A DNA stretch of 64,000 nucleotides from Mariannaea sp. PMI_226 (taxonomy: Eukaryota; Ascomycota; Sordariomycetes; Hypocreales; Nectriaceae): NCBI GenBank assembly GCA_024336345.1, contig JANFOG010000007.1:2108001-2172000 (forward strand), given 5' to 3'. This document shows positions 9,851 to 22,900 of the stretch, one piece after another (within the stretch, counting starts at the first letter, position 1; each line of letters starts with the position of its first letter). The notes under the pieces are model-generated. The model did no database searches. It was not told the origin of the DNA and was given only the letters and a program-made list of their open reading frames with translations. The translations under genes and the position numbers were made by a program.

Positions 9851-12506
9851 CTTGAATAGTTGTTTGTTGGGGGTTGAGATTGGACTCGAAAAGTGAAGAA
9901 TTGGAGATGAAAGTTGGAAGAGTGTTTTGTAGAAGTGGTTGTGAAGCTGGAAGTTGATGAGAGTGATGAGATATTTTCGAGTTGAGAGGGAGGAAGAGGC
10001 GGTAATTATGTTGAAAACTTGTCCTGACGATGAGTATTGATTCCTATTATCTCCACCGCCTCTATTTCGGCTTCTTTTTTTTCTTTTTCTTGTTTTATTT
10101 TCCTGCTTTCTTTTTCTCTATTTGTGATGTTCGCAACTATACCACTCACAACTGTGGTTCGTGTTCACTTTCATATCACTCGTGCCGCGCCATAGTAATA
10201 AGAAGCAGTGGCCAAAAACTAAGGTTGAGACAACCAAAGCAATTCCTATTAGTCCAAGACATTGTGGTTTGGACGTCCTAGACGCCCTGCATTAACCGCG
10301 TGGAGTCAACCATATGGGCTGCCCAATCATATTTGCAGTCATTAGTCTGTCCTTATGGTTATTTGGCATAGGCCCGATCCAGCTGAACCTCTGCTCCTGC
10401 AATTGTTAGCTCAGTTGGCGCTGTTCCAATGCAGATCACTTTGAAACTACGCTTTTAGTCCGTTGGTTTCCCAGCCCCGTTTCATCTCAGCTATGCGACT
10501 AGTTGTCAAAACCTATTGAGTCTTTTCAATCATGTATCTTATTGGCTCGCCACTTCTTTTTTTTCTGTTTCGTGTCTGGTGTTTATTAGGTAATATATTA
10601 GTGCGGAAATACATGCTAGACTCGCCTGGCAGTATGGAGCGAGCAGTTCGCTTACCATATGTTGTCTTACGAGGGCGGGCTTTGATCTGGAGATGGCTGG
10701 GAGACACTGTAAGCTGCTGCTTGTACAGTTTAGGTAGCAACCGTGCCAAAGGCATTGTCAGTGCAGGTTTGCTGAGTGCTTTGGGCGTCGCAAACACCAT
10801 CTTGGCCTCTGGGTTTATGTTAGCATAGCCATGCCTGCACTGAGCTTGTCTCATGCCGACCGCTTTTTTCCTTTCTTTTTTCCCTATCCCGGGGGCAGAC
10901 GGTTGCTATCGAGCTTGTAATTTTTTCTTGAATTTGCCTATGATGTTTTTGGTGAGTATTCCGGCGAGAAGCGTAGCATTGATTTTGCGATTAGTTGGCA
11001 TTTTGACTGGAGTCAATTGTGCCTGGCATTGCCACAAGTGACTTCTCGTTGTTTGGACCTGTCCGAGACTGGGGACATGTCGATTGGCCACGAGAGCTGT
11101 ATTGACAAAATTACGATTACCCTATAGTGGTTGCTAAAAAAACGAGATTGTGAAACTTGGCTTGTAGCGTTTTTTGGCCTGTTGGGTGTGTTACTGAAAC
11201 ATTCACCAGCGACCTTGTATAAGTTGGGAATGTCGGCCCTCTGGGAACTACATGTCTAATATTGTGATGGGCATCGGTATTTCGTCACTGGTTTCTATTC
11301 ATGCTATGGATTTCTCTGTTACTGTTCAAATGGGCAGGTAGTGATGAAATAGTGCATCCTTTGAGTTGGTTGAATTTTAGCTTGAATTGAAGAGATTTTT
11401 TTTTTCTTCGATATAAGCAGTGTTTACGCAGAGTCCATCGCTCGTGAAGCGGTTTAGACTTGAACTGCTGAGACCTGCTAGCCCCGCTTCGGATGAATCT
11501 TTCGAATTTTGTATGGATGGTTGGGACAGGGTGGTTTTGCATTATTACGTCCCAAATCTTCTTATTTTCTTTCTCTTCATTTTTGTTATCTTTTGCTTTT
11601 CAAACAAATGCTTTCATCCTATATGCACAACCTGACTTCTCGGTCAACCCTAGTACGCCAATGTATTTATAGTCAACCCTACGGTATGCCCCTTGTCAAT
11701 ACCCAGTTAAGCTGCGTGTTGATTATTCTATATACTTAATATCTTGGCATATTTTCTACAGTTGCTATACATGTAATGTCCCGGGAGAGGAGCTTCTATA
11801 AGCGTTGGGACATGTTGCATGTGCACTGGTGGGTTTGGTATGGGCTGCTGTGGACTGAATCATCCCACCCAAATCGTTCCACATCGGTCCAACAACCGCG
11901 ATGGCGCAAGCTGGGTGTGCATGTCTCACTGTTGGGGAAATACATCGTTGGCATGTCTGTCCTCGGAGCTAGTAAAAGATAGCTTTCTGGCAAAATTAGA
12001 AGTTGGGGGGAAGTAGAACGCGGGTGGATGCTTCGATACCCAAGGTCTGGTTGGTGCCTTCGGCGCATCAAATACCGACCAACTTGAATATTCTCTCCAA
12101 CCTAGTGACAAGTGGAAATGGCCAACTCCCAGGAAATGACTCTTGTCTGGCTAATTTTTGTCAAATGTTGGGTGTCCAAGTTTCCCCAGTCTGGTCGTGT
12201 CCCTGGCTTTAGCAGGTGATATAATACTGCTATGAAACCAGTGCACCGTTCAACTAAGGCACACACATATCGACTCAAGGTACTCTAGAGCCAAATGGAT
12301 ACAACGGTAATTGTAACTCATGTTGTCCTTTTCACTGCTGGAGCTAGGTGTGGATATGATACAGTTTCTGTTGAAAGGGCTTTCGCGTCAGATCCCCTGA
12401 AATACGTACGTGGCTGGGGCAGTATAGTGATGCTTGCAAAGAAATAAGAGACGAGTCAGCCATTACTTCTTATCCCCTTTGTCCTTGAAATGTTAGATCC
12501 CTCTTG
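9851..12506. other. Intergenic region, no gene assigned
   Basis: This 2.7-kb stretch lies between the hydrophobin promoter and the end of the NACHT-ankyrin gene. It has T-rich runs near 10070-10115 and 11395-11405. Several 60-110 codon frames overlap on both strands with no conserved domain, signal peptide plus Cys pattern, or plausible splice chain. I see no transposon termini. Confidence 0.35.
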
Positions 12507-15500
12507 TCATCTTCTAGCTCCAGCATCCTCTAGTCGTTTGACAACTTTTTGGTGGTCACCTCTAGAAGCACCTTCAAGAGCAGTATAACCTCCGAATCCA
12601 GCAGCAGCATTAACATCGGCTCCAGCAGCAAGCAGTCGCTCGACGGTTTCTAGATGGCCACCTCTAGAAGCACCTTGAAGTGCCGTATAACCTTTCAATC
12701 CAGCAGCAGCATTAACGTCGGCTCCAGCAAGAAGCAGTCGCTCGAGAACTTCAAGATGACCGCCTCTGGAAGCTTTTTGAAGGGCAGTAAGTCCTCGACT
12801 TCCAACAGCAGCATTAACATTGGCTCCAGCAGCAAGCAGGCGGTCAATAACCTCTAGGTGGCCGCCTCCAGAAGCATATAGAAGGGTAATTGCGCCACTC
12901 CTAGGAATTCTAGAAATAGCTCCTGCGACAAGCAGTTGATCGACAACCTCTAGGTGTCCACCCCTAGAAGCTGCTTCAAGAGCATATTCAGAATGATATA
13001 TACCGTTAATGTCACCTCCAGCAGCAAGCAGCCGCTCAACGACCTCAATATGACCACCTTCAGAAGCAACACGAAGAGCAGAGTGGCTTGGATACTTGGA
13101 GTTAACATCTGCTCCAGCCGCAAGCAGTAGCTCAACAACCTCTAGGTGGCCAACTTTAGAAGCAACCCAAAGAGCAGAGTGATCTTGATAGCTGGGGTTG
13201 ATATCAGCTCCAGCAGCGAGTAGTCGCCTGACGACCTTAAGATGACCACCTTTAGAGGCAGCTTGAAGAGCAGGGTGACCATAATCTTTACTAGCAGCGG
13301 CATTGACATAAGCTCCTGCAGCTAGTAGTCGTTCCACAACTTCAAGGTGGCCACCCTCAGAGGCAGCCTGAAGGGCAGTGCGACCTTTCCACCCATCAGC
13401 AGCCTCAGCGTTAACATCTGCTCCAGCAGCAAGTAATTTCTCAACAACCTCTAGGTGGCCACCTTCAGAAGCAGCTTGAAGGGCAGTGCGACTACGGTAT
13501 CTACCTCTAGCACCAGAATTAACATCCGCGTTGGCAATAAGTAGTCGCTGGACAACCTCCAGGTGGCCACCTTCTGAAGCAACTTCAAGGGCAGTTAGAC
13601 CTTTATACATGTCGTTAACTCTAGCTCCGGCCGCAAGAAGGAGTTCGACAACCTCAAAGTGACCATTTTTAGAAGCACCGTGAAGGGCAGTCGGATTATA
13701 ATCCTTATAAGGAGTAGCATTGACGTCCACTTCTGCGGCAAGCAGTCGTTTCACAACTTCAAGGTGACCACCCTCAGAAGCTGCCTGAAGTGCCCAATTC
13801 CAGTGGTAACGTGACTCTCTTCCTTTAAGAAGAATGTTTAATACTTCAATATCGCCTTCTGTTGCGCATACGTTTATGAGCCGTCCTCTTTCAAACTCGG
13901 AGAATCTGCTAAAACTATTCAGAAGACGAATTAAAGCATAGTGACGCGCTTGATAAGCCCAGTGCAGCATCTGTGACTGAGCGAAGTCAAAATCTGGTTC
14001 GGACCAGGGTGTTTCAGCCAATCCATGGCCCTCGAGAATAACATGCTGCCACAAATCCCAAGTGGTAGATACAGTTTCCCGAAAGCTGGTAGTATGAGAG
14101 ATCCAGTGTTTCGTCGCATATCTCAGGAAAGGGTGTGACTGCTGCAATCTGTCCAGGGTTTCATTGGCACTAAGTCTTTCATAGCTCGCCAGGGTTCCAA
14201 CAACGTCAAGGTTAACTGTGCTCTTCTGGCGTTTTGAGCCAAAATCCATGAAACTCAATGCAGCCTTGGCAATCTTCGATTGCTGACCAAGTGCAGTTGG
14301 TGCTATAGCTGCAGGTATGATGAGCCGACTTGGTTGCGGTCGACGAGCCAGAGTTGTCTTGAAGTCGTTGAAGTGGAGATATGTGACGCATATTTCACCC
14401 GCGTGGTGATCGGCATCCTTCAATTTAACGTGAAAACCGGCAAACTTGGGCTTTGAACATTTCTTGGTGATGAAATCAGAGACAGTTTGATGCGCAAACT
14501 GGACCGTTCCATGCTCCTCGTCAACATGAACAAGATTTTCACACCATGAGACAATACGGTCCATGCCATTGACCCGTCGCTCAGGTTTCGAATATGGTTG
14601 ACCGACCTCTATTGAGATAACTTCGCAGAGTTCATCGAGGGTTAGGTGCCGTTTTGCTACAGCCACCCACGGGAAAATTTTCTGAGCAACCGCAGACGTC
14701 CGGTGAAGAACTATTCGCGAAAGTGCTCGTTCAAACGTTTCCTCCAAATCTTTTGGTAGGTTATGGAGACAAGTTCGAATGTCGTCGTCGCAATATTGAA
14801 CGCAGAGTTCATCTATCAGATACGTAACCCAGAGGAACCTTCCGAGCATCAGCAAAGAGACCTAGGGAGAGGTAGCAGGTTACTCACATGCCATCTGCGT
14901 GTTGAGCCAGAGCACATTCAATCTCCTCGAAGAGACATGGGTCTCCAACCAATAGGTCCCCACTCTGCTTTCGTTCTTGAAGTGCCTCTCCAATATAGGT
15001 CTGGATATCACAGCTTACCCCCGCGGATGCCATCGATAGATAGTCCAGATGTGGGAATCTCGGTCTTAGGTCCACGGACAGGCTCTCACGGCTGGCTAAG
15101 AAAATTCTTAGATGTGACGCAGCGGTACCGAGCGACGATAATATGTCAAGAAGCGCGCGACGCTCTCCCGGCTCACACTCGTCCAAACCGTCGAGGAAAA
15201 TATAGAATGAAACCGACATGGCGATTCTTTCCTGGAGAAAGGCCACCAGGTATCCAAGTGAAAACTCTAAAGAGCAGTTATTCTGGTCTATATGCTTTAG
15301 TCTAGTTACCGTTTCTTCAGAGAGTGTAATAGGATCCAACGACTGTCGAATGATAGATCGTATTATGGTTTCCGCCTTGAGCGATTGTGGATCATCGTAC
15401 CGAAGAAAGAAGTAAGTAACACATTCATTGTTACTCTTATTCGCGAAAGCATGTTGTATTACACTTGCGCTGTGAGACTGAAATGTCAGCGATTATGGCA

Positions 15501-16733
15501 GCTGTCTGGAGCTGGAGAGTGTCGAAAGTGGGTGTACTGACGTGATAATTGTTTTGCCTGTGCCGACTATTGTGGCATTAGCATCATCGATAGCCGAATA
15601 GGCTCATCACTTACTTTTGCCAGCACACCAGAGCAGAAATGAATTTGTTGTTTTGTTGTTCCATCGATTGAACTCAGAGGTTTTGAACACCCATTGTGCC
15701 GTACCGGATCGTCGCTTCTTACATGCATCGCTAAAGGGGATGAAATAGTTGTACGAAGATAGCGACTCGAGTAGCTCCTGTCTTTGTTTTCCTATATCAC
15801 AATTAGTATACTGTATGGTGAAGCAAGAAGAACCTACTTGATGCTAGTTGGTCTCGTTGCAACTGCAAGTCTTTGATCTTGTCAAGTTTGTTCTTTGTTA
15901 GCGACATGAAGCTTCCCAATCGCTGCTTGGCCGCCTCTTCTGCCTGTTTTTGGAGATCTTGGTACTGGAGATCTGCCTGTGCCTTGGCCAAGTTAATCTC
16001 CTCTCTCACATCGTCACCGCGCCTCCGAATATCTTCGGCATCGGATTTGAATTCTTGTTCAAAGGACTGCCACAGAGCATTGAAGAGCTGCTTTTGCCCT
16101 TTGGAGAAGTTAGTAAGCGTGTAGTCTCTAGTACTGAATATGGAGACAGACTGACAAGGTCGTTGGATTGCTTCCACTGCGTGTTTGCAGCAACGGATAA
16201 TCGCAGCATGAAAGTTGCAAAGAGCCTTCCGAAGCCTCAGAGATGTTGGATACAAGGCCTGATATTCGGCAAACCGAGGACAAAATGTGTTGAAACCCAT
16301 GAACAGGTTGGAAAGAGCTTCGAAATAGGATGTGTAATTCACCACAAGCTCAGTCAAATTAGCTAAAAGCGTGGCACACAAACCGGGACCTGATACTTAC
16401 CAACATAGTCAGCTTGACACTACCCCAGACGAGAGAGGCAATTGTTGGATTTGACGACACCAACGTATCAATAACGGCGGAAAATTCCCGAACAGACTGA
16501 AGGACTGAATGCAGCCTGCTAGCAATGCTACGGCCTTTTCTAGATCGAGTGGAGTCGTCTAGCCGAGCGGTAAAGGTCATGACTGCATCCGCATCAGGGA
16601 TCGCTTTCATATGCCACAGTCTTTTACGTTCATCGTCCGTCAGTACGGTCTCAAAATCTCGGATCGCATCTTCGAGGGGTTTCCCAACACTTGGCGGTGT
16701 CCTGTTAGACGAAGATGAGGCGACTAAAGCCAT
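12507..16733 (-). CDS. NLR-like STAND protein: DUF7708-NACHT-ankyrin repeats
   Basis: Seven exons keep frame throughout (16733-16401, 16348-16156, 16098-15838, 15791-15615, 15566-15542, 15469-14888, 14838-12507) and give 1300 residues. The N-terminal ~170 residues match the DUF7708 module of fungal STAND proteins. A helical, coiled-coil-like stretch follows, then Walker A GKIGTGKT near residue 320, Walker B YIFLDGLDE near 421, and the GMFLWVTYL motif near 523. From about residue 870 there are 13 ankyrin repeats with the GGHLEVVERLLAAGADVN consensus. Fungal proteins of this build are intracellular NTP switches that sense ligands through the repeats, and some control heterokaryon incompatibility. 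Two acceptors are less common AAG or GAG forms, chosen because only they preserve conserved sequence. The repeats are unusually alike, as discussed under findings. Ligand and output are unknown. Confidence 0.88.
12510..13800 (-). repeat. Tandem ankyrin-coding repeat array
   Basis: About 13 units of 93-105 bp encode the C-terminal ankyrin repeats of the NACHT gene. The segment meaning SxGGHLEVVERLLAAGADVN recurs with few changes, while the short loop between units varies in sequence and length. Units nearest the stop (12,530-12,850) are the most alike. Confidence 0.75.
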
Positions 16734-17539
16734 GGCAAATACTGACCCGTGAATAGAGAAAAGGAACGTAAGGAGCTGAAGGAACTGATGCGGGGTTGGT
16801 GGTTTAAGCAGTGCTGTTGGCTGACATTTTCATTGCAGCTAATTTCACAGCCTCGCCAATGTGGCTTGTTCCCAGTCCAGTTGTCGACGAGTTCAGCTGA
16901 AATATCACCGTAGTCATGGTCCCGCTAACACCTTCGCCAATGTTGTGAGTCCACAGTAAATGAGGTGATAAGGCATCGTTGCGAAGCTTTCTTTTTCAGG
17001 ATGCGAAAATCCCAGGCTCGTATCGAATCACAAAGACTACCAAGAGCTTGGTAAACTCATCTAGGTTCACTGGCTTCTTCCGCCTTTACTTGGTTGCCGT
17101 TGACAAGGCAGATTCGTGGGCAGATTCTTGGGCTGAAACTGCAGCTCCAGCCACACTCCCCCCACCACAGTGATGTGTTCAACTCCAGGTCCGGTTTCAA
17201 CGTCTTGCTTCTCCGAGAAAAAAAAAAAAAAAAAAAAAAAGGCTCGATAGTATCACAAAAAATGTTTACTAGGACAGACTGAGGTTTATCAAGTTATGGG
17301 AAGTCGACTATAATGGATCATCGGGTTCTCTTGATGACCGACTTGATTATCTTAATGAGATACCATTCCGATCATCCATTGAGATGTAATAAGTGACTTG
17401 CCTATAATCTCCTCTTAGGTCTTCTCTTATTCCCATGGTTTCCGTCTTTCCCTTCCTGGACACACAAAGAGCAACGCTGAAGATCGTCCGAAGGCATCCA
17501 AAGGTTATCATCTAATTCGGCCATTCCTGCATCTACACT
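16734..17539. other. Intergenic with 23-bp A run
   Basis: The promoter side of the NACHT gene lies here. A run of 23 A residues covers 17218-17240. No gene was seen before the hAT remnant. Confidence 0.4.
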
Positions 17540-17559
17540 CACTTCGTCTTCTAGAAAAT

Positions 17560-18220
17560 GTTCATCGCGTATCTCTGCGTCAAGAAATCAAGAAAATGAG
17601 ATAGAGACTCGCTCTCTCCTCAGCCGTTTCCTCAACGGTTCCATCATACATCCCGCGCTGCTGAACTGCCGCTCGCTCTCCACTGACGAAGATGGAATAG
17701 GGAGCATATCAACAGCCATCACAGACAATCGCGGTACCGGTGTGTGTTGACTTTCCAACAGTCAACTCGCCTGCCCTTGTAGTGGCGGCTATTGACTGCA
17801 TCCTCGGTGCAGTAGCGTTCATACTTGTCGTCGACCGATGCGGTCGCAGTTATTTGCTTTGTTTGTTCGTGCTGCCATTCGGGCCTGAAGAAGACGACGC
17901 CTTGGCAAATGGCGGCCCAGTCACACTCTCAGCAAGCGTCGCTCAATGTTATTCATTACAACCTCATCAGATATAGCCAAGGCTTCACAATTGACATGGT
18001 GTTTTCTGTACCCATCCCAAACACCCAGCCAGTGTCCCCTCGTAATCCAACCGCTAGCATTTAGCCCTACGAGAAAGAACGCGAGACCATTTTCAATCGA
18101 GAGCGTGTTACTTCTTCGCCAGCTAAAGACAACAGCGCCAACGTAAGCTGCCCTGGTCAGATAGCTGTAGTCCTTGTCCAGCATCTTCCACACAAGCTTG
18201 ATAAAAACCCTGAGCAATTT
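17560..18220 (-). pseudogene. hAT transposase C-terminal remnant
   Basis: Reading the minus strand, fragments in different frames line up in the order expected of a hAT transposase C terminus. First comes a segment with AAYVGAVVFSWRR and VWDGYRKHH (18217-17960). Next is DDKYERYC and VDCWKVNTHRYR (about 17840-17740). Last is the dimerisation motif AVDMLPIPSSSVESERQFSS (about 17715-17650). A stop and a one-base frame shift separate the last two, and a further stop follows SISFS. So this is a dead fragment. No N-terminal zinc finger or inverted repeats were identified. It lies inside the NLR gene island. Confidence 0.55.
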
Positions 18221-18367
18221 GCGAGTCCTATTATCAGCCCCTCATAGATGGGAACTTCGACGGCCTGCGTCTCTTTGGTCACAGGATCCTCAACTTCTTC
18301 GTATATTTAATAAACTGGACTTTGCTCCCGACTTAATTGTTATTAAGGATCCCACAATGTTGACAGT

Positions 18368-19528
18368 TCATTTGCTCCTCTGACAAAATTGAAGAACAGT
18401 GTCTGAACTGTCGGGGTCGGTGCATGCTTGCGCTAGTGAGAGAAGGTATTGCTGGCCGGCCAGATCCAACGACACCTTTTCCACTTCTAAAGACTCTTTA
18501 GAGACGTCGAACGCTAATTTAGTGTAGACGACCGCAACAAGACTGAGGACAAACCCAGTCACAGCTAAAACTGCGACTGCCACCGCAATCCAAAAGTTGA
18601 CTGACTCGAATAAGTTTCGCTGATTCCTTCCTGGTAGAAACCGTTGCATTCCCTTCGGCGGCTCTTCTAAAACCTCTAGCAAGGTCTTGAGTTTCCGGCC
18701 CCAGTGAGGATAAGATTCCAGTTCGTATGAAACTTCCCGCATATTACATCCTAGTCCATAGAACGGCTTTCCCTCTCCTTTCAGAAGCGATATGCTGTCT
18801 TTTTCACCGTGGGGAAATAGCAGGTCGAGGGTGTCCAGGCACTCTTCAAGAATATTCCGCGGCACGGCTCCTTCCTGCGATGTCTCGAGATGCGATAATA
18901 GCCAGATCTTGTGCTGATATATAACGACAAACCGGCTGTTCTTCGTGCATTTTACTTCGAGATGTTCGTACAGGTTGTCGGTCCAGGAGATAGTAAACCC
19001 ATGATATGTGACTAACCCGTGAATGCTGAGTCGTTGGTCGATTGTCCCGGTGGCCGACTGCTGGTATATCCCCTGCCTCTGATCGAATTTTGGTGATACT
19101 GTGTCTCTCAAAGACGAATCTGATCCCCACGAGATGGTATTTCTTTTCTTCATCAAGAGATTAAGCTCGGGAGCCTCCACATTGATCGTCAGGCACAGTG
19201 AAGCTGCGATACTGAGTGTTCTCAACCGAGACGTCTCGTCGACCTCTCCCTGATTTCGGCTCGGTATGGCTCTCATGACGTCACTTCTTGACAAATCAAT
19301 TGATTGTCGAAGTGTGGCCATGACAGCAAGCAGATCATCTTGCGTGTTATGTGTGTAGGAATCCAGGTCATACTGAAATCGGACGGCCTTTTTCTTCACG
19401 TAACTCGCAAGATGAGCGTACTGATCAACATCGTAGGACGCGTGTGTAAGGGCTGGCCAAATTTTGAAGCATAGACGCCTGTCATTATTGGTGCCGGTAG
19501 GTTGTGCGGGTTTCGTGAAGAGGTTCAT
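18368..19528 (-). CDS. Hypothetical protein with C-terminal membrane segment
   Basis: A single open frame gives 386 residues with no recognised enzyme domain. Residues to about 290 are soluble and mixed in composition. A strong hydrophobic segment near residues 315-340 (VNFWIAVAVAVLAVTGFVL) is followed by a helix rich in Lys and Glu (SKESLEVEKVSLDLAG) and a short Cys-containing end. The build, a cytosolic head with a C-terminal membrane anchor, recurs in fungal hypothetical proteins of unknown role. The gene is divergent from the protease-like/HeLo-like gene, with 396 bp between start codons, so shared control is likely. The ATG at 19528 was taken as the start since the frame upstream is not convincing; a small 5' exon cannot be excluded. 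Confidence 0.6.
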   Translation of the reverse strand: MNLFTKPAQPTGTNNDRRLCFKIWPALTHASYDVDQYAHLASYVKKKAVRFQYDLDSYTHNTQDDLLAVMATLRQSIDLSRSDVMRAIPSRNQGEVDETSRLRTLSIAASLCLTINVEAPELNLLMKKRNTISWGSDSSLRDTVSPKFDQRQGIYQQSATGTIDQRLSIHGLVTYHGFTISWTDNLYEHLEVKCTKNSRFVVIYQHKIWLLSHLETSQEGAVPRNILEECLDTLDLLFPHGEKDSISLLKGEGKPFYGLGCNMREVSYELESYPHWGRKLKTLLEVLEEPPKGMQRFLPGRNQRNLFESVNFWIAVAVAVLAVTGFVLSLVAVVYTKLAFDVSKESLEVEKVSLDLAGQQYLLSLAQACTDPDSSDTVLQFCQRSK

Positions 19529-19924
19529 ATCGTTTGCTATGAGTCCAGTAATGAACGCACGGACAAGTTGCTAGTGGGTAAAGTACTTTTAGATTTAAGT
19601 AGAAGTCTCCGAGGAGCCTTTTTTTCAACCCCCGCACAAGAGGTGAACCTGCGCACAATGTGGGAATCAGGATAATATGAGTGGCTCGCATTCTCGCATT
19701 ATTTTCCTGGACCCTCAGGCGCGTACTGTAACGGCCCAATAAAACACCATTGTTCAATGGCACGGGGAAAATCACTTATGCACAGCCCCCGAGGGTCGAG
19801 CTGAGGAGGTAAAAGTAGTTATCATGCCCACGACTCCGCCCGAGCTCGAAAGCTCACGAGCCATCCCACCAGTCAGTCATTATAAGTTCTTCGTGCCAAT
19901 CCATCTCTATCGCATCGACGAACT
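19529..19924. promoter_or_regulatory. Shared divergent promoter region
   Basis: This 396-bp space separates the start codons of two divergently transcribed genes, the membrane-anchored protein and the protease-like/HeLo-like gene. No specific operator was recognised. Confidence 0.4.
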
Positions 19925-22900
19925 ATGTCTAGATCCCATCCCACCACAACGACGAACGTCGAAACCACAGACGCTGCGGGTGGAGTCCACCGAAGCCTAT
20001 CTGCCTTACCGATATTGCGGAATCCCAGGAGGGGTCAACAGCCGCACTTTAAAAACACGGCCAAGGCCGGGGAAACTGATTGTCAAAACACGGCGCGAAC
20101 GGGTATGGAGAGCGCCCAAAGCCTTCCCTCCAAGGCTATAAACAGGTCTTATACATACTCACCAGCTTCGCATACAGTCAGCTCACAGTCTATGAATGAT
20201 CAAACTCTCTTACCAAAAGCGGACGAAAAAATCACCTTCGCAAAGCTTCAATTGGAGTCTTCCGCGTTTGACCTCGAAGAATCCTGGGAACTTGGCGGAT
20301 CAACTCCAGATCCATCTACATTCAATAACGGAAATTCATTTATGCTTCAACAGAAAAACAAAGGTAATTACCAGGGGCAGCCCACCAAGTATCACACAAA
20401 TGCCGAGCCATCCAACGAGGAGAAAGCCAGCCCTATTTTAGCAAGCAACAACACTGGTGTTAAGTGGAGCCCTCAACATGAAGCGATGATCAACCAACAT
20501 ACCCGATTGGGTAGTTGTAAAGAGATTCGTCTTGGCTCTTCGCAAAAGAGTGTCGAAAAATCAATGGAAATTACCCAAGAGCGAGCTCTTACCACCGTGG
20601 CCTCGATGTCTCAAGAAAATTCTCCAGAATGCTCCAACGGCAAGTTCGGCTCTCTAGATGAAGTCAAGACGACTATAGTAGTTCAGCTTCCGAGCTCGGG
20701 GGTCTTTCAGTTCAAGAGAAGCAAATTGCGAAAACTTTGGTATGGTTTGCCAAGGCAGTTCCCGATTCCTAAACTCCTTGAAGACCAATGGAGAGACAAG
20801 GTTGGACCAAGGCTTAACTTTGATCTCCAGAGGCTGCAGGAGTTTTTAGAAGGCGAGTTTCTCCAAAAGAAACCCAGAGACTCAGAGAAGGAGAAAGAGT
20901 TCCACTTGGAGCTACGAATGTCTGGCTGGACTACTGGTATCAACCCCCAATCTGTTGTTCTGTCTCCTTGTATCTGGATTCTCTGCCGTAGCCAGTGGTG
21001 CAAAAAACGTGTGAAAGAAGCCATAGATAGCTTGTCATGGACCGTCACTTTCGTTCCAGATCCAGTCGAAGTTCACGTCGGCGAGCCGGATCTGCTCGCC
21101 ATCGACACAATCATCCCTCTTGGACAGTTGTTAAACGGTCCTGGGTTTGAATATTGTACCGGAAAAGTCTTGTACCACCTCGGTCCCCAACTGGACTCGG
21201 CCTGTGGTGTACTTTGCTGTGCGACGTACGTGAAGGACGGTAAAGTCCTTGACCAAAAGCTGTCACGAATTGGAGGAGTTTTAACCAATGAAATTCTTGG
21301 TGAGCAAAGCCGACATCACTGCGGCAAGGTGATGACAACTGCCCACGGTGTCCTGGGCTACGCGGCATGGAAACGAACTCTAGGATCAATCCATGGCGAT
21401 GGTCAGAAAAGTTTGGCCCAAGCCGACACTGGAGTTGAGAGTGCATATGGGGAGGATGAAGACAATGACAACACCGAAAACGAGGATGATAGCTCAAGTT
21501 CCGACAGTGACGACGAATTTGTCATGCCCACAATTGGGGCTATAGACCGCTCAAAAATAGATGGCATTAGCTGGATACCCGTGGACATGGTTTCCGCCAT
21601 TAATTTCCTAGGCACGCGGATCACCCCAAGTTCATTTGTGGAAAGCCTCGCCTCCAGTGTGAGTGATTACGCTCTCATGAGTTCTGTCCAGTGGCGTGTG
21701 CCAGAGAACAAAGTGTTCCTACCTTACCCCGATGGAGATAAGCCACAGGTCATCAACACGTATTGTCTGGACAAGGAACTCATTGAGGGCCCTATATGGC
21801 TTGCAATCAGTGAGTCAAACGTCCAGGAGGCGTACCTGCTACCGGGCGAGTCCATGGTACGTTTGGGAGGTAAAAGTATTACAGCTCGCCGGATACAGAT
21901 GGAATACTTCTTAGGTAAGTTTTAGAAGGCTATCTATGGAAACAAAAGTCATGACCTTCGATAGCCCCTGGAACTTCAGGCACTTGGCTTGTCAGAGGAA
22001 GCTCATTCTGTGGGATGATCATCGCGTGCTACCCCAGAGACCCGCTTGCGTTGTTGCTCACGGCCGAGCAGATTCTCACTGATTTGGCAAATTCCTTCCC
22101 GAGAGACGTCTTGGCCCTTGGTAAGTTTTTTTTTATTCTATCTCCAAAAAAAGAAAGAAAGAAAGAAAGAAAAGCCGACTTCTGCAAAACCGTTCAATAA
22201 ATCGTTGAAATTGCCAACACATAGGAAAGAGGCTTATAGTTAGACCATGCCGCCCAAATCAAGAGACCCGCCATAGTCGTTCAATTCCAGAGGTTGCCAC
22301 CATCTCAGTAGCAACGTTGAAGGCTATTTGTAACAGCTTCTTGGATAGAATAATTGTAAACGCTAATCGCATATCCACAGGCCAAAGTGGTCAAAGTAAG
22401 CCTCCAAATACCAGCAACGCGCACGCGATTATAGATGAGCAGGCACCAAGCTACGAAAAGTCATCGAGCTTGCAACACAAATTGACACCCTCCATGGTTG
22501 GCCACACTGGCGCTATTTATGCAACTCAGGGCCGAGAGCAGGAGGCCAAGACTATGGATCCGGGCAACAACACAACCAGAATTCGAACAGTAGGGAGCTT
22601 AGCTCTCAAGGCCAGCAAGGCATTTCACGCGACCCTTCGTAGCTTGCGGAGTCAGGACCAGGACGCAAGAGCGCTCAAAAGAGAAGTGGCTGATCTGAAT
22701 GGAGTATTGGGGTCGCTTCTGGAGACAATTGCCAGTAACCCAACCCTCGACTTTCACGCTCTCGAGATTCCACTTGTGCACTGCGGTCACGCATGCGAAG
22801 AGTACACAAAAGTCATTGCCCAGTGTCTAAAACATTCTGAAGCATCGCGGCTCCGCGCATGTGATTGGATCACGCAGGAATATCTTCAAGGAGACATAAA

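Noticed and set aside
10532..10854. Opposed ~100-codon frames
   Set aside because: They mirror each other, show no family and have no splice partner.
11776..12212. Cluster of short frames before the NACHT gene end
   Set aside because: Frames overlap on both strands; no transposon or gene motif seen.
21403..21624. Ser-rich minus-strand frame
   Set aside because: Mirror of the acidic Asp/Glu/Ser stretch of the real plus-strand gene.
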